Of a DNA stretch of 64,000 bases, positions 26,237 to 36,642 are shown in pieces. The stretch is taken from contig NZ_KB907349.1 in assembly GCF_000381985.1 (NCBI RefSeq), positions 1 through 64,000 on the forward strand, in the 5' to 3' direction. Source of the DNA: Novispirillum itersonii subsp. itersonii ATCC 12639 (GTDB lineage Bacteria > Pseudomonadota > Alphaproteobacteria > Rhodospirillales > Rhodospirillaceae). A program made the translations under genes and the position numbers. Each line of letters begins with the position of its first letter. The first letter of the stretch is position 1. Below the pieces are notes generated by a model. It was not told the origin of the DNA and made no database searches. It saw nothing but the letters and a program-made list of their open reading frames with translations.

Positions 26237-26768
26237 GGCTGTCCTCCGGGTCAACGGTCGCACCGGACAGCAGAAGGCCGAGGTTGCGCAGCATCAGGCT
26301 GATGCCCTGCAGCAGGATCAATCCGCCAAAAGCCGGGATCAGGGTTTTCAGCAGGAACGAGGCCGGGATACCCCCGACAGAAATCGCCCCTTCACGGATC
26401 GCCCACGCCTTAGACACAAACGGCCAGGTGAAATACAGCAGCACAAGGCAGGAAGGAACCAGCAGGACCAGCGTGCCGATCAGGTCGATCCACAGACGGG
26501 TGCGATACCGGGCGGTGCCATAAAAAATATCAACACGGACATGGCCATCTTTCAGCAGAGTGTAGCCGCCGCCGAGCATGAACAGGGTGCCGTGAAAATA
26601 CAGTTCAGTTTCATTCAGGAAAATATAACTGATACCAAAGATATAACGCAGAACAACAATGACAAACATCACCAGCATCATGCCAACGGCGGACCACATG
26701 GCAATATTGCCTATGGCACTGTTGACCTGATTCAGCAGGCCACTGACCCGCAGCAGGGGGGAGGACAT
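26229..26768 (-). CDS. dctQ: TRAP transporter small permease DctQ
   Basis: A 179-aa protein with four membrane segments. It has the typical pattern of a first helix (MWSAVGMMLVMFVIVVLRYIFG), the conserved ETELYFHGTLFMLGGGYTLLKDGHVRVDIFY motif, and a last helix near IPAFGGLILLQGISLML. It joins DctM in the membrane complex. An AAGGGA site precedes the chosen ATG. It lies between dctP and dctM in one operon. Confidence 0.9.
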   Translation of the reverse strand: MSSPLLRVSGLLNQVNSAIGNIAMWSAVGMMLVMFVIVVLRYIFGISYIFLNETELYFHGTLFMLGGGYTLLKDGHVRVDIFYGTARYRTRLWIDLIGTLVLLVPSCLVLLYFTWPFVSKAWAIREGAISVGGIPASFLLKTLIPAFGGLILLQGISLMLRNLGLLLSGATVDPEDSHA

Positions 26769-26884
26769 CGGTAAGTCCCTTCTCGCGCCACCAGCCGCAT
26801 GCGGGGGCATCCGGCTGGCTCGGTTTTTCTTGTTATCCGGTCCGGGGCAGGATGCGCCCGGACCGGAAGGGCAGGCGAAGGGGG

Positions 26885-27988
26885 TTATTCCCCGTAGTTG
26901 TACTTCAGGCCCCGGGCCGCGAAGACGGCGGCATCAGCATAGGCCATGTAGCTGTGCGACAGCTTACGGTATTCAAGGTAAGAGGCCGTAACAGCGCGGA
27001 CCAGATCATCGCTGTGGTCGCGCAGGCCCTTGATCACCTCGCCGGCGGCGTTGCCGATGGCGACGATCACGTCGTCGGGCAGACGCTTCAGCTGCACGCC
27101 ATGCTTTTCAACCATCAGCTGCAGTGCTTTGGCATTGTTGGTGTTGTATTCGGTCAGAACCTGATCGTGCAGCGACTGACAGGCAACGCGGATCACCATC
27201 TTCAGGTCGTCAGACAGGGCGTCGTAGGCTTCCTTATTGACGCCGCACTCTTCCGCCGAGGACGGTTCCCCGATGCAGGGGTAATAGTAGTTTTTGGCGA
27301 TCTGATAGAAGCCAAGGGCACTGTCCGACCACGGGCCGATGAATTCCCCGGCGTCGAGCGAGCCGGACTGCAGCGCCTGGAACATTTCTCCGCCGCCCAT
27401 TGCCTGTACGGCGACCCCCAGCTTGGACAGCACTTCGCTGTTCAGGCCGGTGGTGCGGAAGCGCAGGCCGCGCAGATCATCGACAGAATTGATTTCCTTA
27501 CGGAACCAGCCAAAGAACTGGGCGCCGGAGTTGCCGCACAGGAACGGCTTAATGTTGAACTTGCCGTACAGCTTGTCATACAGCGCCTGCCCGCCGCCGT
27601 GGTTCAGCCAGCCGGACTGTTCGACAGCGGTCAGGCCGAAGGGCTGGGATCCGAACAGCAGAAAGGCCGGGGACTTTGATCCCCAGTACGCCGGGACGGA
27701 ATGGTAAAGCTGGGCGGTGCCGTCTGACACGGCATCAAACACGCCCCGGCCGGGGACCAGTTCTCCGGCGGCGGACACTTTCACCTGCAGGCGACCGCCG
27801 GACAGGTTGGAAATACGCTCGGCCAGCATATTGGCGGCCAGACCCGGGCCGGGCAGATTCTTCGGCCAGCTGGTGACCATGGTCCACTGCTGAAGGCCCT
27901 TGGACAGTGCCGGAGTGGCCAGAACGGAGCCGGTGGCGGCAACGGCAGAGCCGACGGCTGCCGTTTTCAGAAAATCGCGACGGTTCAT
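26885..27988 (-). CDS. dctP: TRAP transporter solute receptor DctP, Tat-exported
   Basis: A 367-aa periplasmic receptor with a twin-arginine signal (MNRRDFLKTAAVGSAVA). The ligand region has LRFRTTGLNSEVLSKLGV followed by AMGGGEMFQALQSGSLDAGEFIGPW, which is the TakP-like subgroup that binds keto or hydroxy acids as calcium or sodium salts. It heads the dctP-dctQ-dctM operon. Its place beside the hut cluster suggests uptake of histidine-related or keto-acid substrates, but that is only context. Confidence 0.9.
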   Translation of the reverse strand: MNRRDFLKTAAVGSAVAATGSVLATPALSKGLQQWTMVTSWPKNLPGPGLAANMLAERISNLSGGRLQVKVSAAGELVPGRGVFDAVSDGTAQLYHSVPAYWGSKSPAFLLFGSQPFGLTAVEQSGWLNHGGGQALYDKLYGKFNIKPFLCGNSGAQFFGWFRKEINSVDDLRGLRFRTTGLNSEVLSKLGVAVQAMGGGEMFQALQSGSLDAGEFIGPWSDSALGFYQIAKNYYYPCIGEPSSAEECGVNKEAYDALSDDLKMVIRVACQSLHDQVLTEYNTNNAKALQLMVEKHGVQLKRLPDDVIVAIGNAAGEVIKGLRDHSDDLVRAVTASYLEYRKLSHSYMAYADAAVFAARGLKYNYGE

Positions 27989-28143
27989 TGTGAGAGATGC
28001 TCCCTGTTTTCAATGGTGGGGTGAAAATCTGAGCAAGTTTTTTTCTTTTGCGGTGCGCCCGGAAGAGGGAAACCGGCGATACCTCCCATAAAGGACACTC
28101 CTGTCCCCTGTACCGCCGGTGTCCTCAGTCCGTTTGACAAAAT

Positions 28144-28182
28144 CCGTCCCGCAGGGTGCGCGCCGATGCCCCTGCGGGACGG
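28144..28182 (-). terminator. Terminator downstream of hutU
   Basis: A 13-bp GC-rich stem (CCGTCCCGCAGGG with CCCTGCGGGACGG, loop about 13 bases), followed on the minus strand by ATTTTGTC. It ends the hutU transcript before the TRAP operon promoter region. Confidence 0.75.
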
Positions 28183-28196
28183 TGTACCGCCGGTCC

Positions 28197-29870
28197 TTAT
28201 TTCAGGAACGGCAGAGTCAGGCCCTGTTCTGCGGCGCAGGTCCGGGCGATTTCATAGCCGGCATCAGCATGACGCATCACGCCGGTGGCCGGGTCATTCC
28301 ACAGCACCCGGCCAACGCGGCGGGCGGCGGCTTCGGTGCCGTCACAGACGATCACCACGCCGGAATGCTGCGAGAAGCCCATGCCAACGCCGCCGCCATG
28401 ATGCAGGCTGACCCAGGTGGCGCCGCCGGCGGTGTTGAGCAGGGCATTCAGCAGCGGCCAGTCAGAGACCGCATCAGAGCCGTCCATCATCGCTTCGGTT
28501 TCGCGGTTGGGGCTGGCGACGGAGCCGGAGTCGAGGTGATCGCGCCCGATTACGATCGGGCCCTTCAGCTCGCCGTTGGCGACCATTTCGTTGAAGGCAA
28601 GGCCAAGGCGGTGGCGCTGCCCCAGACCAACCCAGCAGATGCGGGCGGGAAGGCCCTGGAAGTGGATCTTCTGGGCGGCCATATCCAGCCAGCGGTGCAG
28701 GTGCGGATCGTCGGGGATCAGTTCCTTCACCTTGGCATCGGTCTTGGCAATGTCTTCCGGGTCGCCGGACAGGGCCACCCAGCGGAACGGGCCGATACCC
28801 TTGCAGAACAGCGGGCGGATGTAGGCCGGGACGAAGCCGGGGAAGTCAAAGGCGTTGTCCAGCCCTTCTTCCTGCGCCATCTGGCGGATGTTGTTGCCGT
28901 AATCGAAGGTGGGGATCCCCATCTTCTGGAAGGCCAGCATCGCCTCGACCTGCACCTTCATGCTGGCACGGGCGGCTTTTTCGACGGCCTTCGGGTCAGA
29001 GACGCGCTTGGCTTCCCATTCTTCCAGCGTCCAGCCGACCGGCAGGTAGCCGTTGATCGGGTCGTGGGCGGAGGTCTGGTCGGTCACCGCATCCGGGCGG
29101 ACACCCCGGCGCACCAGTTCCGGGAACACCTCGGCGGCATTGCCGAGCAGGCCGACGGAAATGGCTTCGCCCTTGGCGCAGGCGTCGTTGATCCACGCCA
29201 GCGCTTCATCGAGAGAGGCGGTGGACTTGTCGAGGTAGCCGGTGCGCAGGCGCATGTCGATGCTGCTCGGCTGGCATTCCACCGCCAGCATGCAGGCCCC
29301 GGCCATGGTGGCGGCCAGCGGCTGGGCCCCGCCCATGCCGCCGAGGCCGCCGGTCAGGATCCACTTGCCGGTCAGGCTGCCGTTGTAATGCTGGCGGCCC
29401 ATTTCAACGAAGGTTTCGTAGGTGCCCTGCACGATGCCCTGCGAACCGATGTAGATCCACGACCCGGCGGTCATCTGGCCGTACATCATCAGACCCTTCC
29501 GGTCGAGTTCGTGGAACTTGTCCCACGTCGCCCAGTGCGGCACCAGATTGGAGTTGGCGATCAGCACGCGCGGGGCATCGGCATGGGTCTTGAACACACC
29601 GACCGGCTTGCCGGACTGCACCAGCAGGGTTTCATCGTCTTCCAGCTGACGCAGGGTTTCGACGATGCGGTCAAAGTGTTCCCAGCTGCGGGCGGCGCGG
29701 CCAATGCCGCCATAAACAACCAGCTCCTGCGGGCGTTCCGCCACATCGGGGTCAAGGTTGTTCATCAGCATGCGCAGGGCGGCTTCGGTCAGCCAGCTCT
29801 TGCAGGTCTTTTCGCTGCCGTGCGGGGCACGGATCACGCGCTGGTTATCAAGACGGGTGAAGGCGGTCAT
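28197..29870 (-). CDS. hutU: Urocanate hydratase
   Basis: A 557-aa NAD+-containing enzyme, second step of histidine degradation (urocanate to imidazolone propionate). Conserved segments include [15 protein letters not shown], the NAD-binding [41 protein letters not shown] and the C-terminal [17 protein letters not shown]. The length is standard. The start with GGAGA upstream was chosen; 15 further codons are open. It stands apart from hutF-H-G-D but on the same strand and side as hutI-hutC. Confidence 0.96.
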   Translation of the reverse strand: MTAFTRLDNQRVIRAPHGSEKTCKSWLTEAALRMLMNNLDPDVAERPQELVVYGGIGRAARSWEHFDRIVETLRQLEDDETLLVQSGKPVGVFKTHADAPRVLIANSNLVPHWATWDKFHELDRKGLMMYGQMTAGSWIYIGSQGIVQGTYETFVEMGRQHYNGSLTGKWILTGGLGGMGGAQPLAATMAGACMLAVECQPSSIDMRLRTGYLDKSTASLDEALAWINDACAKGEAISVGLLGNAAEVFPELVRRGVRPDAVTDQTSAHDPINGYLPVGWTLEEWEAKRVSDPKAVEKAARASMKVQVEAMLAFQKMGIPTFDYGNNIRQMAQEEGLDNAFDFPGFVPAYIRPLFCKGIGPFRWVALSGDPEDIAKTDAKVKELIPDDPHLHRWLDMAAQKIHFQGLPARICWVGLGQRHRLGLAFNEMVANGELKGPIVIGRDHLDSGSVASPNRETEAMMDGSDAVSDWPLLNALLNTAGGATWVSLHHGGGVGMGFSQHSGVVIVCDGTEAAARRVGRVLWNDPATGVMRHADAGYEIARTCAAEQGLTLPFLK

Positions 29871-30005
29871 GGTGTATCGTCTCCAACAGAATGGTCTGGT
29901 TGCTTTGGCGCGCAAACAGGGGTCTGCGTCCGCCGCAGGGCAGACGCAGGGAATAAATCTGGCCGGGCTGAGGGCAGCGCGGCGGACAGGAAAACAGCAG
30001 CCGGG

Positions 30006-30761
30006 TTACAGGGCAGCCAGCATCGGGACGCTGGCGGCATGGACCCTGAAGGTGGAACTCAGGCGGAAGCGGCTTCCCGGGTGCAGCAGATGCGCCACGG
30101 TTACCACCTGACTGCCCCGCAGCGTGCGGCGGATCAGCCGCAGGCAGGGTTCAGCCGGGGTAATGCCCAGCAGGTGGGCCGCCGTCATGTCAGGCAGGGT
30201 TGCTTCGATCACATGCTCGACAAGCGGGCTGGCTTCCAACCGGGTCAGGTATTCGGTGGGGGTGATGCGGGTAAAGTCCTGCTTCAGGTACTGCGGGGCC
30301 ACCTGCGGATTGACCCAGCGGTCTTCCAGCTGCAGCGGCACCTCATTTTCCAGATGCACCACCCGGGAATGGAACAGCCGGGATCCGGCGGGCAGATTGA
30401 ACTGCCGGGCCAGCGTGCCATCGGCAATGATGTCTTCCAGCAGCTCAACGCGGCACGAATGACGGTTACCCCGGGCGGTGATCTCGTCAGAGACCGCCCG
30501 CAGCTCCAGCGCATCCATACGGGCGGCCTGTTCAGCGACAAAGGTGCCGACGCCCTGCACCCGGGTCAGCAGGCCTTCTTCCGTCAGTTCCCGCAGGGCG
30601 CGGTGGACGGTCATCCGGCTGACACTGAAGTCCTCCAGAAGTTTCAGCTCTGACGGTAGCTGGCTGCCTTCCGCCCAGTCGCCGGAGGTGATCCGGTGGC
30701 GGATGGCATCCTTGATCTGCCGGTACCGTGGCTGCGACTGGGAAATTTTCGGTTCGGTCAT
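30006..30761 (-). CDS. hutC: Histidine-utilisation repressor (GntR/HutC family)
   Basis: A 251-aa regulator. An N-terminal winged helix ([26 protein letters not shown], then [31 protein letters not shown]) is followed by a UTRA effector domain from about residue 95 to the end. HutC represses hut operons until urocanate binds. It starts in the hutI stop (ATGA overlap), so it is co-transcribed with hutI and likely autoregulated through the divergent operator upstream of hutI. Confidence 0.94.
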   Translation of the reverse strand: MTEPKISQSQPRYRQIKDAIRHRITSGDWAEGSQLPSELKLLEDFSVSRMTVHRALRELTEEGLLTRVQGVGTFVAEQAARMDALELRAVSDEITARGNRHSCRVELLEDIIADGTLARQFNLPAGSRLFHSRVVHLENEVPLQLEDRWVNPQVAPQYLKQDFTRITPTEYLTRLEASPLVEHVIEATLPDMTAAHLLGITPAEPCLRLIRRTLRGSQVVTVAHLLHPGSRFRLSSTFRVHAASVPMLAAL

Positions 30762-31993
30762 CGGTCCCTCCACCGCAGGGTGCCGCCGGTCATGGTCGCG
30801 GCACAGGGGTTCAGGCCGATGGAATAGGCCAGTTCTGCCGGATGGTCCACTCGCCACAGGGCCAGATCGGCCCGCAGGCCGGGGGCAATCTGCCCGCGGT
30901 CACTGAGACCAAGGGCTTTGGCGGCATGGCGGGTGACCCCGGCCAGCGCTTCTTCCGGGGTCAGGCGGAACAGGGTGCAGGCCATCGAGAGCATCAGGGT
31001 CATGGAGGTGACCGGCGAGGTGCCGGGGTTGCAGTCGGTGGAAACCGCCATCGGCACGCCATACTGCCGCAGCAGATCCATCGGCGGCAGTTTGGTTTCC
31101 CGCAGGCAGTAAAAGGCCCCCGGCAGCAGCACGGCGACGGTTCCGGCAGCGGCCATGGCCTGCACACCGGCTTCGTCGAGATGTTCGATGTGGTCAGCGG
31201 ACAGACCATTAAAGGCGGCAACCAGCGCGGAGCCGCCGAGATTGGACAGTTGCTCGGCATGCAGCTTCACCGGCAGCCCGAGGGCGCGGGCGGCCTCAAA
31301 CAGGCGGCGGGTCTGGGCGACAGAAAAGCCGATACCCTCGCAGAAGGCATCCACCGCATCGACCAGCCCCTCGGCTGCCAGCGCAGGCAGCATGTCGGTA
31401 CAGAGATGGTCGATATAGGCATCAGCCTGTCCGGTGTATTCCGGCGGCAGGGCATGGGCACCCAGAAACGTGGTGCGGATGTCTACAGGCCGTTCTGTCG
31501 CCAGACGGCGGGCGACGCGCAGCATTTTCCGTTCCGACTCCGTGGTCAGGCCATAGCCGGACTTGATTTCCACGGTGGTGACGCCATCCGCCAGCAGCGC
31601 ATCCAGCCGGGTCAGGGCACTGGCTGTCAGGGCGTCGTCATCGGCGGCGCGGGTGGCCCGGACCGTGGAAATGATCCCGCCGCCGCGCCGGGCAATGTCT
31701 TCATAGGGCACGCCGGTCAGGCGCATTTCAAATTCAGCGGCGCGGTTGCCGCCATAGACCAGATGGGTGTGGCAGTCGATCAGGCCGGGAGTAACCAGCA
31801 TGCCGTGCCCGTCAGTCACCGTGCGGGCAAGGTTTTCCGGCGCGTCGGGCAATGCGCTGCGCGGGCCGCTGTAGGTGATCAGACCGTTCTGCACCGCCAC
31901 GGCGGCATCCGGGCACAGGCCATAGGCTGCGTCGCCGGGCACCATGGTGGCGGCAGTGACGTTGATCAGCAGGCTGTCCCACGGGGCGGTCAT
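30758..31993 (-). CDS. hutI: Imidazolonepropionase
   Basis: A 411-aa zinc/iron amidohydrolase for the third step of histidine degradation (4-imidazolone-5-propionate to formimidoylglutamate). It has the metal-binding [12 protein letters not shown] (about residues 74-85), [47 protein letters not shown] and [10 protein letters not shown]. Standard length. It is transcribed divergently from hutF across a 107-base promoter region. Confidence 0.95.
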   Translation of the reverse strand: MTAPWDSLLINVTAATMVPGDAAYGLCPDAAVAVQNGLITYSGPRSALPDAPENLARTVTDGHGMLVTPGLIDCHTHLVYGGNRAAEFEMRLTGVPYEDIARRGGGIISTVRATRAADDDALTASALTRLDALLADGVTTVEIKSGYGLTTESERKMLRVARRLATERPVDIRTTFLGAHALPPEYTGQADAYIDHLCTDMLPALAAEGLVDAVDAFCEGIGFSVAQTRRLFEAARALGLPVKLHAEQLSNLGGSALVAAFNGLSADHIEHLDEAGVQAMAAAGTVAVLLPGAFYCLRETKLPPMDLLRQYGVPMAVSTDCNPGTSPVTSMTLMLSMACTLFRLTPEEALAGVTRHAAKALGLSDRGQIAPGLRADLALWRVDHPAELAYSIGLNPCAATMTGGTLRWRDR

Positions 31994-32051
31994 CGGGCGA
32001 AATCCTCGGCAGTCGGGATGATGAGACGCATTATGAGAGGGCCTTGCGTTG

Positions 32052-32081
32052 TTGTCTAGTGTTGTATAGGCTTGTCTATAA
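32052..32081. promoter_or_regulatory. Candidate HutC operator: three 10-bp direct repeats
   Basis: Three abutting 10-mers, TTGTCTAGTG, TTGTATAGGC and TTGTCTATAA, lie in the hutI/hutF divergent gap, each starting TTGTMTA and each one helical turn apart. The last runs into TATAAG, a possible -10 for hutF. Position between divergent hut operons makes HutC the likely ligand; other HutC sites are usually described as palindromic. Confidence 0.55.
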
Positions 32082-32100
32082 GAATTCTGGGAGGAGCGCG

Positions 32101-33489
32101 ATGCGCCTGTTGTTTTTTGACCGTACCCTGCTGGGAGGCGGGGAAGAAACCCGTTGGGCAGAGCAGGTTCTGATCACCGTTGATGCCGCCGGAATGATCG
32201 CGGCGGTGGAGGAGGGCGCGGCCTGCCCGCCACAGGCGGAGCGCTGGTCCGGTCCGGCCCTGCCGGGGATGGCCAATCTGCATTCTCATGCCCATCAGCG
32301 GGCGATTGCCGGGCTGGGGGAGCGGTCGGGTGAGGGGGCAGACAGCTTCTGGAGCTGGCGCGATGCCATGTACCGCGCTGTCCGCCGGATGGATCCCGAT
32401 GCGTTTCAGGCGGTGGCGGCGTGGCTGTATGTCGAGATGCTGAAGGCGGGCTATACCGCTGTCGGTGAGTTCCATTATCTGCATCATGATTTTGACGGCA
32501 CGCCCTACGCCGATCCGGCGGAAATGAGCCACCGCTGTGTGGCGGCGGCGCGGGAGGCCGGGATACCGATCACCCTGCTGCCGGTGCTGTACAATACCTC
32601 AGGATTCGGGGCGACGCCGCCGACTGATGGGCAGAAGCGTTTTATCCATCAGGGCGATGCCTTTCTGGCGCTGATGCAGCGGCTGAACACCGCTTATGGT
32701 GCGGCCCCTGACGTGCGGCTGGGCATTGCCCCGCATTCTCTGCGGGCGGTGCCGCCGGATCTTCTGGCGGCGGTGCTGCCGGAGGTGAACCGCCTGTTGC
32801 CCGGCTGCCCGGTCCATATCCACATTGCCGAACAGGTGAAGGAAGTTGAGGACTGTCTGGCCCATACCGGTCAGCGCCCGGTGGAATGGCTGCTGGATCA
32901 CGCCCCGGTTGATGACCGCTGGTGTCTGATTCATGCCACTCATGTCACCACGCCGGAAGTGACCGGCATGGCCCGGTCCGGCGCGGTGGTCGGTCTGTGT
33001 CTGACCACCGAGGCCAATCTGGGGGACGGTCTGTTCCCGGCGGAAGAGTATCTGGCGGCAGGCGGTCGTTTTGGTGTCGGCTCCGACAGCCATATCTCGG
33101 TATCCCCGGTGGAAGAGCTGCGCTGGCTGGAATATGGGGCGCGGCTGACCTCCCGCCGCCGGACGGTGCTGACCGGCGGGCCGCTGCGTTCCACCGGGCG
33201 TCGCCTGTTTGATGCCGCCCGCAGCGGCGGGGCACAGGCCTGCGGTTTTGCCAGTGGCCGGATCGCCGCCGGATACCGTGCCGATATCATCACCCTTAAC
33301 GCAGACTCGCCGCTGCTGGCGGCCTGCACCGGGGATTCCCTGCTCGACGGCTGGGTGTTTTCCGGCAACGTGCCGGTGGTCAAGGATGTGCTGATCGCCG
33401 GTCAGGCGGTTGTGCGCGATGGCCGCCACCCTCACGAAGATACCCTCAGCCGTCGCTACCGCCATACTCTTGAAAGGTTGTTCTCATGA
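32101..33489 (+). CDS. hutF: Formimidoylglutamate deiminase
   Basis: A 462-aa amidohydrolase turning N-formimidoyl-glutamate into N-formylglutamate plus ammonia. It has the metal-binding [13 protein letters not shown] near residue 60, [12 protein letters not shown], the [10 protein letters not shown] loop, [14 protein letters not shown] and [12 protein letters not shown]. The ATG has a GGAGGAG ribosome-binding site 8 bases upstream. It overlaps hutH by four bases (ATGA). With the deformylase HutG downstream it completes the five-step form of the pathway. Confidence 0.94.
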   Translation: MRLLFFDRTLLGGGEETRWAEQVLITVDAAGMIAAVEEGAACPPQAERWSGPALPGMANLHSHAHQRAIAGLGERSGEGADSFWSWRDAMYRAVRRMDPDAFQAVAAWLYVEMLKAGYTAVGEFHYLHHDFDGTPYADPAEMSHRCVAAAREAGIPITLLPVLYNTSGFGATPPTDGQKRFIHQGDAFLALMQRLNTAYGAAPDVRLGIAPHSLRAVPPDLLAAVLPEVNRLLPGCPVHIHIAEQVKEVEDCLAHTGQRPVEWLLDHAPVDDRWCLIHATHVTTPEVTGMARSGAVVGLCLTTEANLGDGLFPAEEYLAAGGRFGVGSDSHISVSPVEELRWLEYGARLTSRRRTVLTGGPLRSTGRRLFDAARSGGAQACGFASGRIAAGYRADIITLNADSPLLAACTGDSLLDGWVFSGNVPVVKDVLIAGQAVVRDGRHPHEDTLSRRYRHTLERLFS

Positions 33490-35018
33490 GCGACACCATC
33501 ATCCTGTCCCCCGGTTCCCTCAGCCTTGATGCCCTGCGCCGGATTTACCGCGATGGCGCGCCGCTGGCCCTGAATGATGAAGCCCGGGCCCGCATGGCGA
33601 AATCCCGCGCCATCGTCGAGACCATCGCCGCCGGGGACGAGGCCGTTTACGGCATCAACACCGGCTTCGGGAAATTAGCGCAGAAGCGTATTGCCGCCGA
33701 AGATCTTGATCTGCTGCAGAAGAACCTGATCCTGTCGCATGCCACCGGCGTCGGTGCGCCGATGAGCGACGGGGTGGTGCGGCTGATTCTGGCGACCAAG
33801 GCCGCCAGCATGGCGGTCGGGGCCTCCGGTGTGCGGCCCGAACTGGTCGAGGCCCTGCTCGACCTGTACCACAAGGGGGTCTATCCGGTGATCCCGTCGA
33901 AGGGGTCGGTCGGGGCTTCCGGCGATCTGGCGCCGCTGGCGCATATGTGCGGTGTGTTGCTGGGGATCGGCCATGTGCGGGTCAACGGGCAGACCGTTGC
34001 GGCCACCGAAGGTCTGCAGGCCGCCGGGATTCCGCTGTTTGACCTGAAGGCCAAGGAAGGTCTGGGCCTGATCAACGGCACGCAGGTATCCACCGCGCTG
34101 GCGCTGGCCGGTCTGTTTGAGATCGAGCGTGTCTATAAGGCGGCGATCATTTCCGGGGCGCTGTCGGTTGAGGCAGTCAAGGGCAGCCACCGCCCGTTTG
34201 ATGCCCGTATTTCCGCCCTGCGCGGCCAGCCGGGCCAGATGGATGTCGCCGCCACCTTCCGCGATCTGCTGGCGGGCAGCACCATCCACAGCAGCCATCA
34301 GGGCGAAGCCTGTCACCGCGTGCAGGATCCCTACTGCCTGCGCTGCCAGCCGCAGGTGATGGGGGCGATCCTTGATCAGATGCGGATGGCCGCCCGCACG
34401 CTGGTGATCGAAGCCAACGGCGTCACCGACAATCCGCTGGTGATGGTCGATACCGGCGAGGTGATTTCCGGCGGCAACTTCCATGCCGAGCCGGTGGCGA
34501 TGGCCGCTGACCAGCTTGCGATTGCCGCGTCGGAAATCGGGGCGCTGTCCGAACGCCGGATCGCGATGCTGATCGACACCACCATCAGCGGCCTGCCGCC
34601 GTTTTTGGTGGCAGAGCCGGGCCTGAACTCCGGGTTCATGATCGCCCATGTCACGGCGGCGGCGCTGGCGTCGGAAAACAAGACCCTTGCCCATCCGGCC
34701 AGCGTTGACAGCCTGCCGACCTCGGCCAATCAGGAAGATCACGTGTCGATGGCGACCTTCGCCGCCCGCCGTCTGGGCGATATCGCCGAAAACATCGCCA
34801 CCATTGTCGGGATTGAGCTGCTGGCGGCGGCGCAGGGGCTGGAAACCTGGCGTCCGCTGGAAACGTCACCGCGTCTGGAGGCGGCGATGACCACCATCCG
34901 CGCCGCCGTGCCGCGCTATGATGTTGACCGTTACTTCGCCCCCGATCTGGCTGCCATCGGTACGCTGGTGCAGACCGGCGGCTTTGACGGGGCTGTCAGC
35001 TTCGATATGTCGCTGTAA
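33486..35018 (+). CDS. hutH: Histidine ammonia-lyase
   Basis: A 510-aa lyase releasing ammonia from histidine to give urocanate, the first step and inducer source of the pathway. The Ala-Ser-Gly triad that cyclises to the MIO prosthetic group is in GSVGASGDLAPLAH (about residues 140-153). YGINTGFGKLA, QDPYCLRCQPQVMGA and the C-terminal QEDHVSMATFAARR are also intact. Translation is coupled to hutF by ATGA overlap. Confidence 0.97.
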   Translation: MSDTIILSPGSLSLDALRRIYRDGAPLALNDEARARMAKSRAIVETIAAGDEAVYGINTGFGKLAQKRIAAEDLDLLQKNLILSHATGVGAPMSDGVVRLILATKAASMAVGASGVRPELVEALLDLYHKGVYPVIPSKGSVGASGDLAPLAHMCGVLLGIGHVRVNGQTVAATEGLQAAGIPLFDLKAKEGLGLINGTQVSTALALAGLFEIERVYKAAIISGALSVEAVKGSHRPFDARISALRGQPGQMDVAATFRDLLAGSTIHSSHQGEACHRVQDPYCLRCQPQVMGAILDQMRMAARTLVIEANGVTDNPLVMVDTGEVISGGNFHAEPVAMAADQLAIAASEIGALSERRIAMLIDTTISGLPPFLVAEPGLNSGFMIAHVTAAALASENKTLAHPASVDSLPTSANQEDHVSMATFAARRLGDIAENIATIVGIELLAAAQGLETWRPLETSPRLEAAMTTIRAAVPRYDVDRYFAPDLAAIGTLVQTGGFDGAVSFDMSL

Positions 35019-35087
35019 GAAAAAAAAACGGTACAGGCCGGGCGGATGCCGTTCCGCCCGGCCCTGTCTGAGCAGAAGGAAGCCGGG

Positions 35088-35903
35088 ATGACCGCCGCTG
35101 TTTTCGATCTGGTGCCGGGCGACAGCCCGCTGGTGATCAGCATGCCGCATTGTGGCACCGACCTGTCCCCCGGTCTGGCTGACCGCCTGACCCCGGAGGC
35201 ACTGACCCTGCGCGATACCGACTGGTTCGTACCGCGTCTGTATGATTTTGCGCGGGAGTTCGGGGCGACCCTGATCAGCGCCCGCTATTCCCGCTATGTG
35301 GTCGATCTCAACCGTCCGGCCAGCGGAGAAAGTCTGTATCCCGGGCAGGCCACCACCGGCCTGTGCCCGGAGACCCTGTTTGACGGGCGTCCGCTGTACC
35401 GTGACGGCATGGCCCCCGATGCGGCAGAAACGGCGCAGCGGGTGGAAACCTATTGGAAACCCTATCATGACGCGCTGGAGTCGGCGCTGGCTGCGGCGCA
35501 GGCCCGGCATGGCTATGCCCTGCTTTATGATGCCCATTCCATCGCCGCCCGGGTGCCCCGCCTGTTTGACGGCGTGCTGCCGGATCTGAACCTTGGGACG
35601 GTCAAAGGGGTCAGTGTGCCCCCGGCGTTGCGGGACCGGCTGGGGATGGTCCTCGATTCGGCGGCGGAAGATGGCTTTACCAGCGTCACAGACGGCCGTT
35701 TTATCGGCGGTTACATTACCCGGGCCCATGGTCGCCCGCAGGAAAACCGGCTGGCAATCCAGATGGAGCTGTCGCAGGAGACCTATATGCAGGAAGAGGG
35801 GTCTGGAAATTCCCTGCGGTTCACGTACCGTGAAGACCGGGCCGTTCGCATTCAGGCGGTCTTGCGTCGCCTGTTGAAGGTCTATACTGATTGGCGTCCG
35901 TAA
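35088..35903 (+). CDS. hutG: N-formylglutamate deformylase
   Basis: A 271-aa N-formylglutamate amidohydrolase giving glutamate and formate, the last step after HutF. Metal-binding motif VISMPHCGTDLSP, then DTDWFVPRLYDFA, the SARYSRYVVDLNRP segment and LYDAHSIAARVPRLF are present. An AAGGAAG site precedes the ATG chosen. This is the deformylase type of HutG; an unrelated arginase-type formimidoylglutamase occurs at 54 kb. Confidence 0.93.
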   Translation: MTAAVFDLVPGDSPLVISMPHCGTDLSPGLADRLTPEALTLRDTDWFVPRLYDFAREFGATLISARYSRYVVDLNRPASGESLYPGQATTGLCPETLFDGRPLYRDGMAPDAAETAQRVETYWKPYHDALESALAAAQARHGYALLYDAHSIAARVPRLFDGVLPDLNLGTVKGVSVPPALRDRLGMVLDSAAEDGFTSVTDGRFIGGYITRAHGRPQENRLAIQMELSQETYMQEEGSGNSLRFTYREDRAVRIQAVLRRLLKVYTDWRP

Positions 35904-36036
35904 TCCGCTGGCGGGGGTAATCTTCCGGCGGGTCCCGGACTGGCAGACAACCCGGCAGGCAAACGAAGGGCCCGACAGAGGCCCTGCCGCCGATCCCACC
36001 GGCCCACCCGGTGGGGCTGTGTGAGGAGATGGGGGA

Positions 36037-36642
36037 ATGAGCCGGATTAAGGTACTTGGTCCCAAAGACTATCAGCGGATGCCCTGGAAAAACGGGCAGG
36101 GTATGACCACCGAGATTGCCCGCTTTCCGCCGGATGGCTTTGGCCGTTTTCAGTGGCGGGTCAGCATTGCCGATGTGGTCAGCGCCGGGGCGTTTTCCGC
36201 CTTCACCGGCTATGACCGCCTGATCGCCTGTATTGAAGGCGAAGGCATGCGTCTGGTGGTGGATGGCGGAGAGCCGGAGGCTGTGGCGCGTGATGCCCGG
36301 CCTTTTTTCTTTTCCGGCGATGCCGCCGTCACCTGCGATCTGATCGGCGGCCCGACCCGCGACTTTAACCTGATCGTTGACCGGGCGCGGATGCGCGGCG
36401 AGATGATCCGCCTGCGGGCCGGGGAAAGCTGGACCGGCGGGGCAGACGACACCATTGTCGTGGTCTATTCCCTGCGTGGATCAGTCCGGATTCACGCCGG
36501 GGATGCCGACACCCGCCTGACGGAAGATCATACGGCCCGCATTGATGATGAAGGGGTGACGGTCACCGCAGGGCCGGGGGCGGAGGCGCTGATCTCGGTG
36601 GTGACCATCCTGCCGCAGGACGGCGACGGCGAAGACGCCTGA
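36037..36642 (+). CDS. hutD: HutD/Ves-family protein
   Basis: A 201-aa double-cupin protein with the family's MPWKNGQGMTTEIARFP start, FQWRVSIADVVSAGAFSAFTGYDR, and DFNLIVDRARMRGEM. HutD is found in many hut operons and is thought to limit their expression, possibly by binding formylglutamate or urocanate; its exact role is unsettled. The 133-base gap after hutG holds two small hairpins. The last 115 bases overlap the end of the convergent ABC ATPase gene. Confidence 0.88.
   Translation: MSRIKVLGPKDYQRMPWKNGQGMTTEIARFPPDGFGRFQWRVSIADVVSAGAFSAFTGYDRLIACIEGEGMRLVVDGGEPEAVARDARPFFFSGDAAVTCDLIGGPTRDFNLIVDRARMRGEMIRLRAGESWTGGADDTIVVVYSLRGSVRIHAGDADTRLTEDHTARIDDEGVTVTAGPGAEALISVVTILPQDGDGEDA

Noticed and set aside
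28119-30653. 844-codon plus-strand frame opposite hutU and hutC
   Set aside because: Antisense shadow produced by GC-rich codon bias of real hut genes; composition is His/Gln/Gly-rich without domains.
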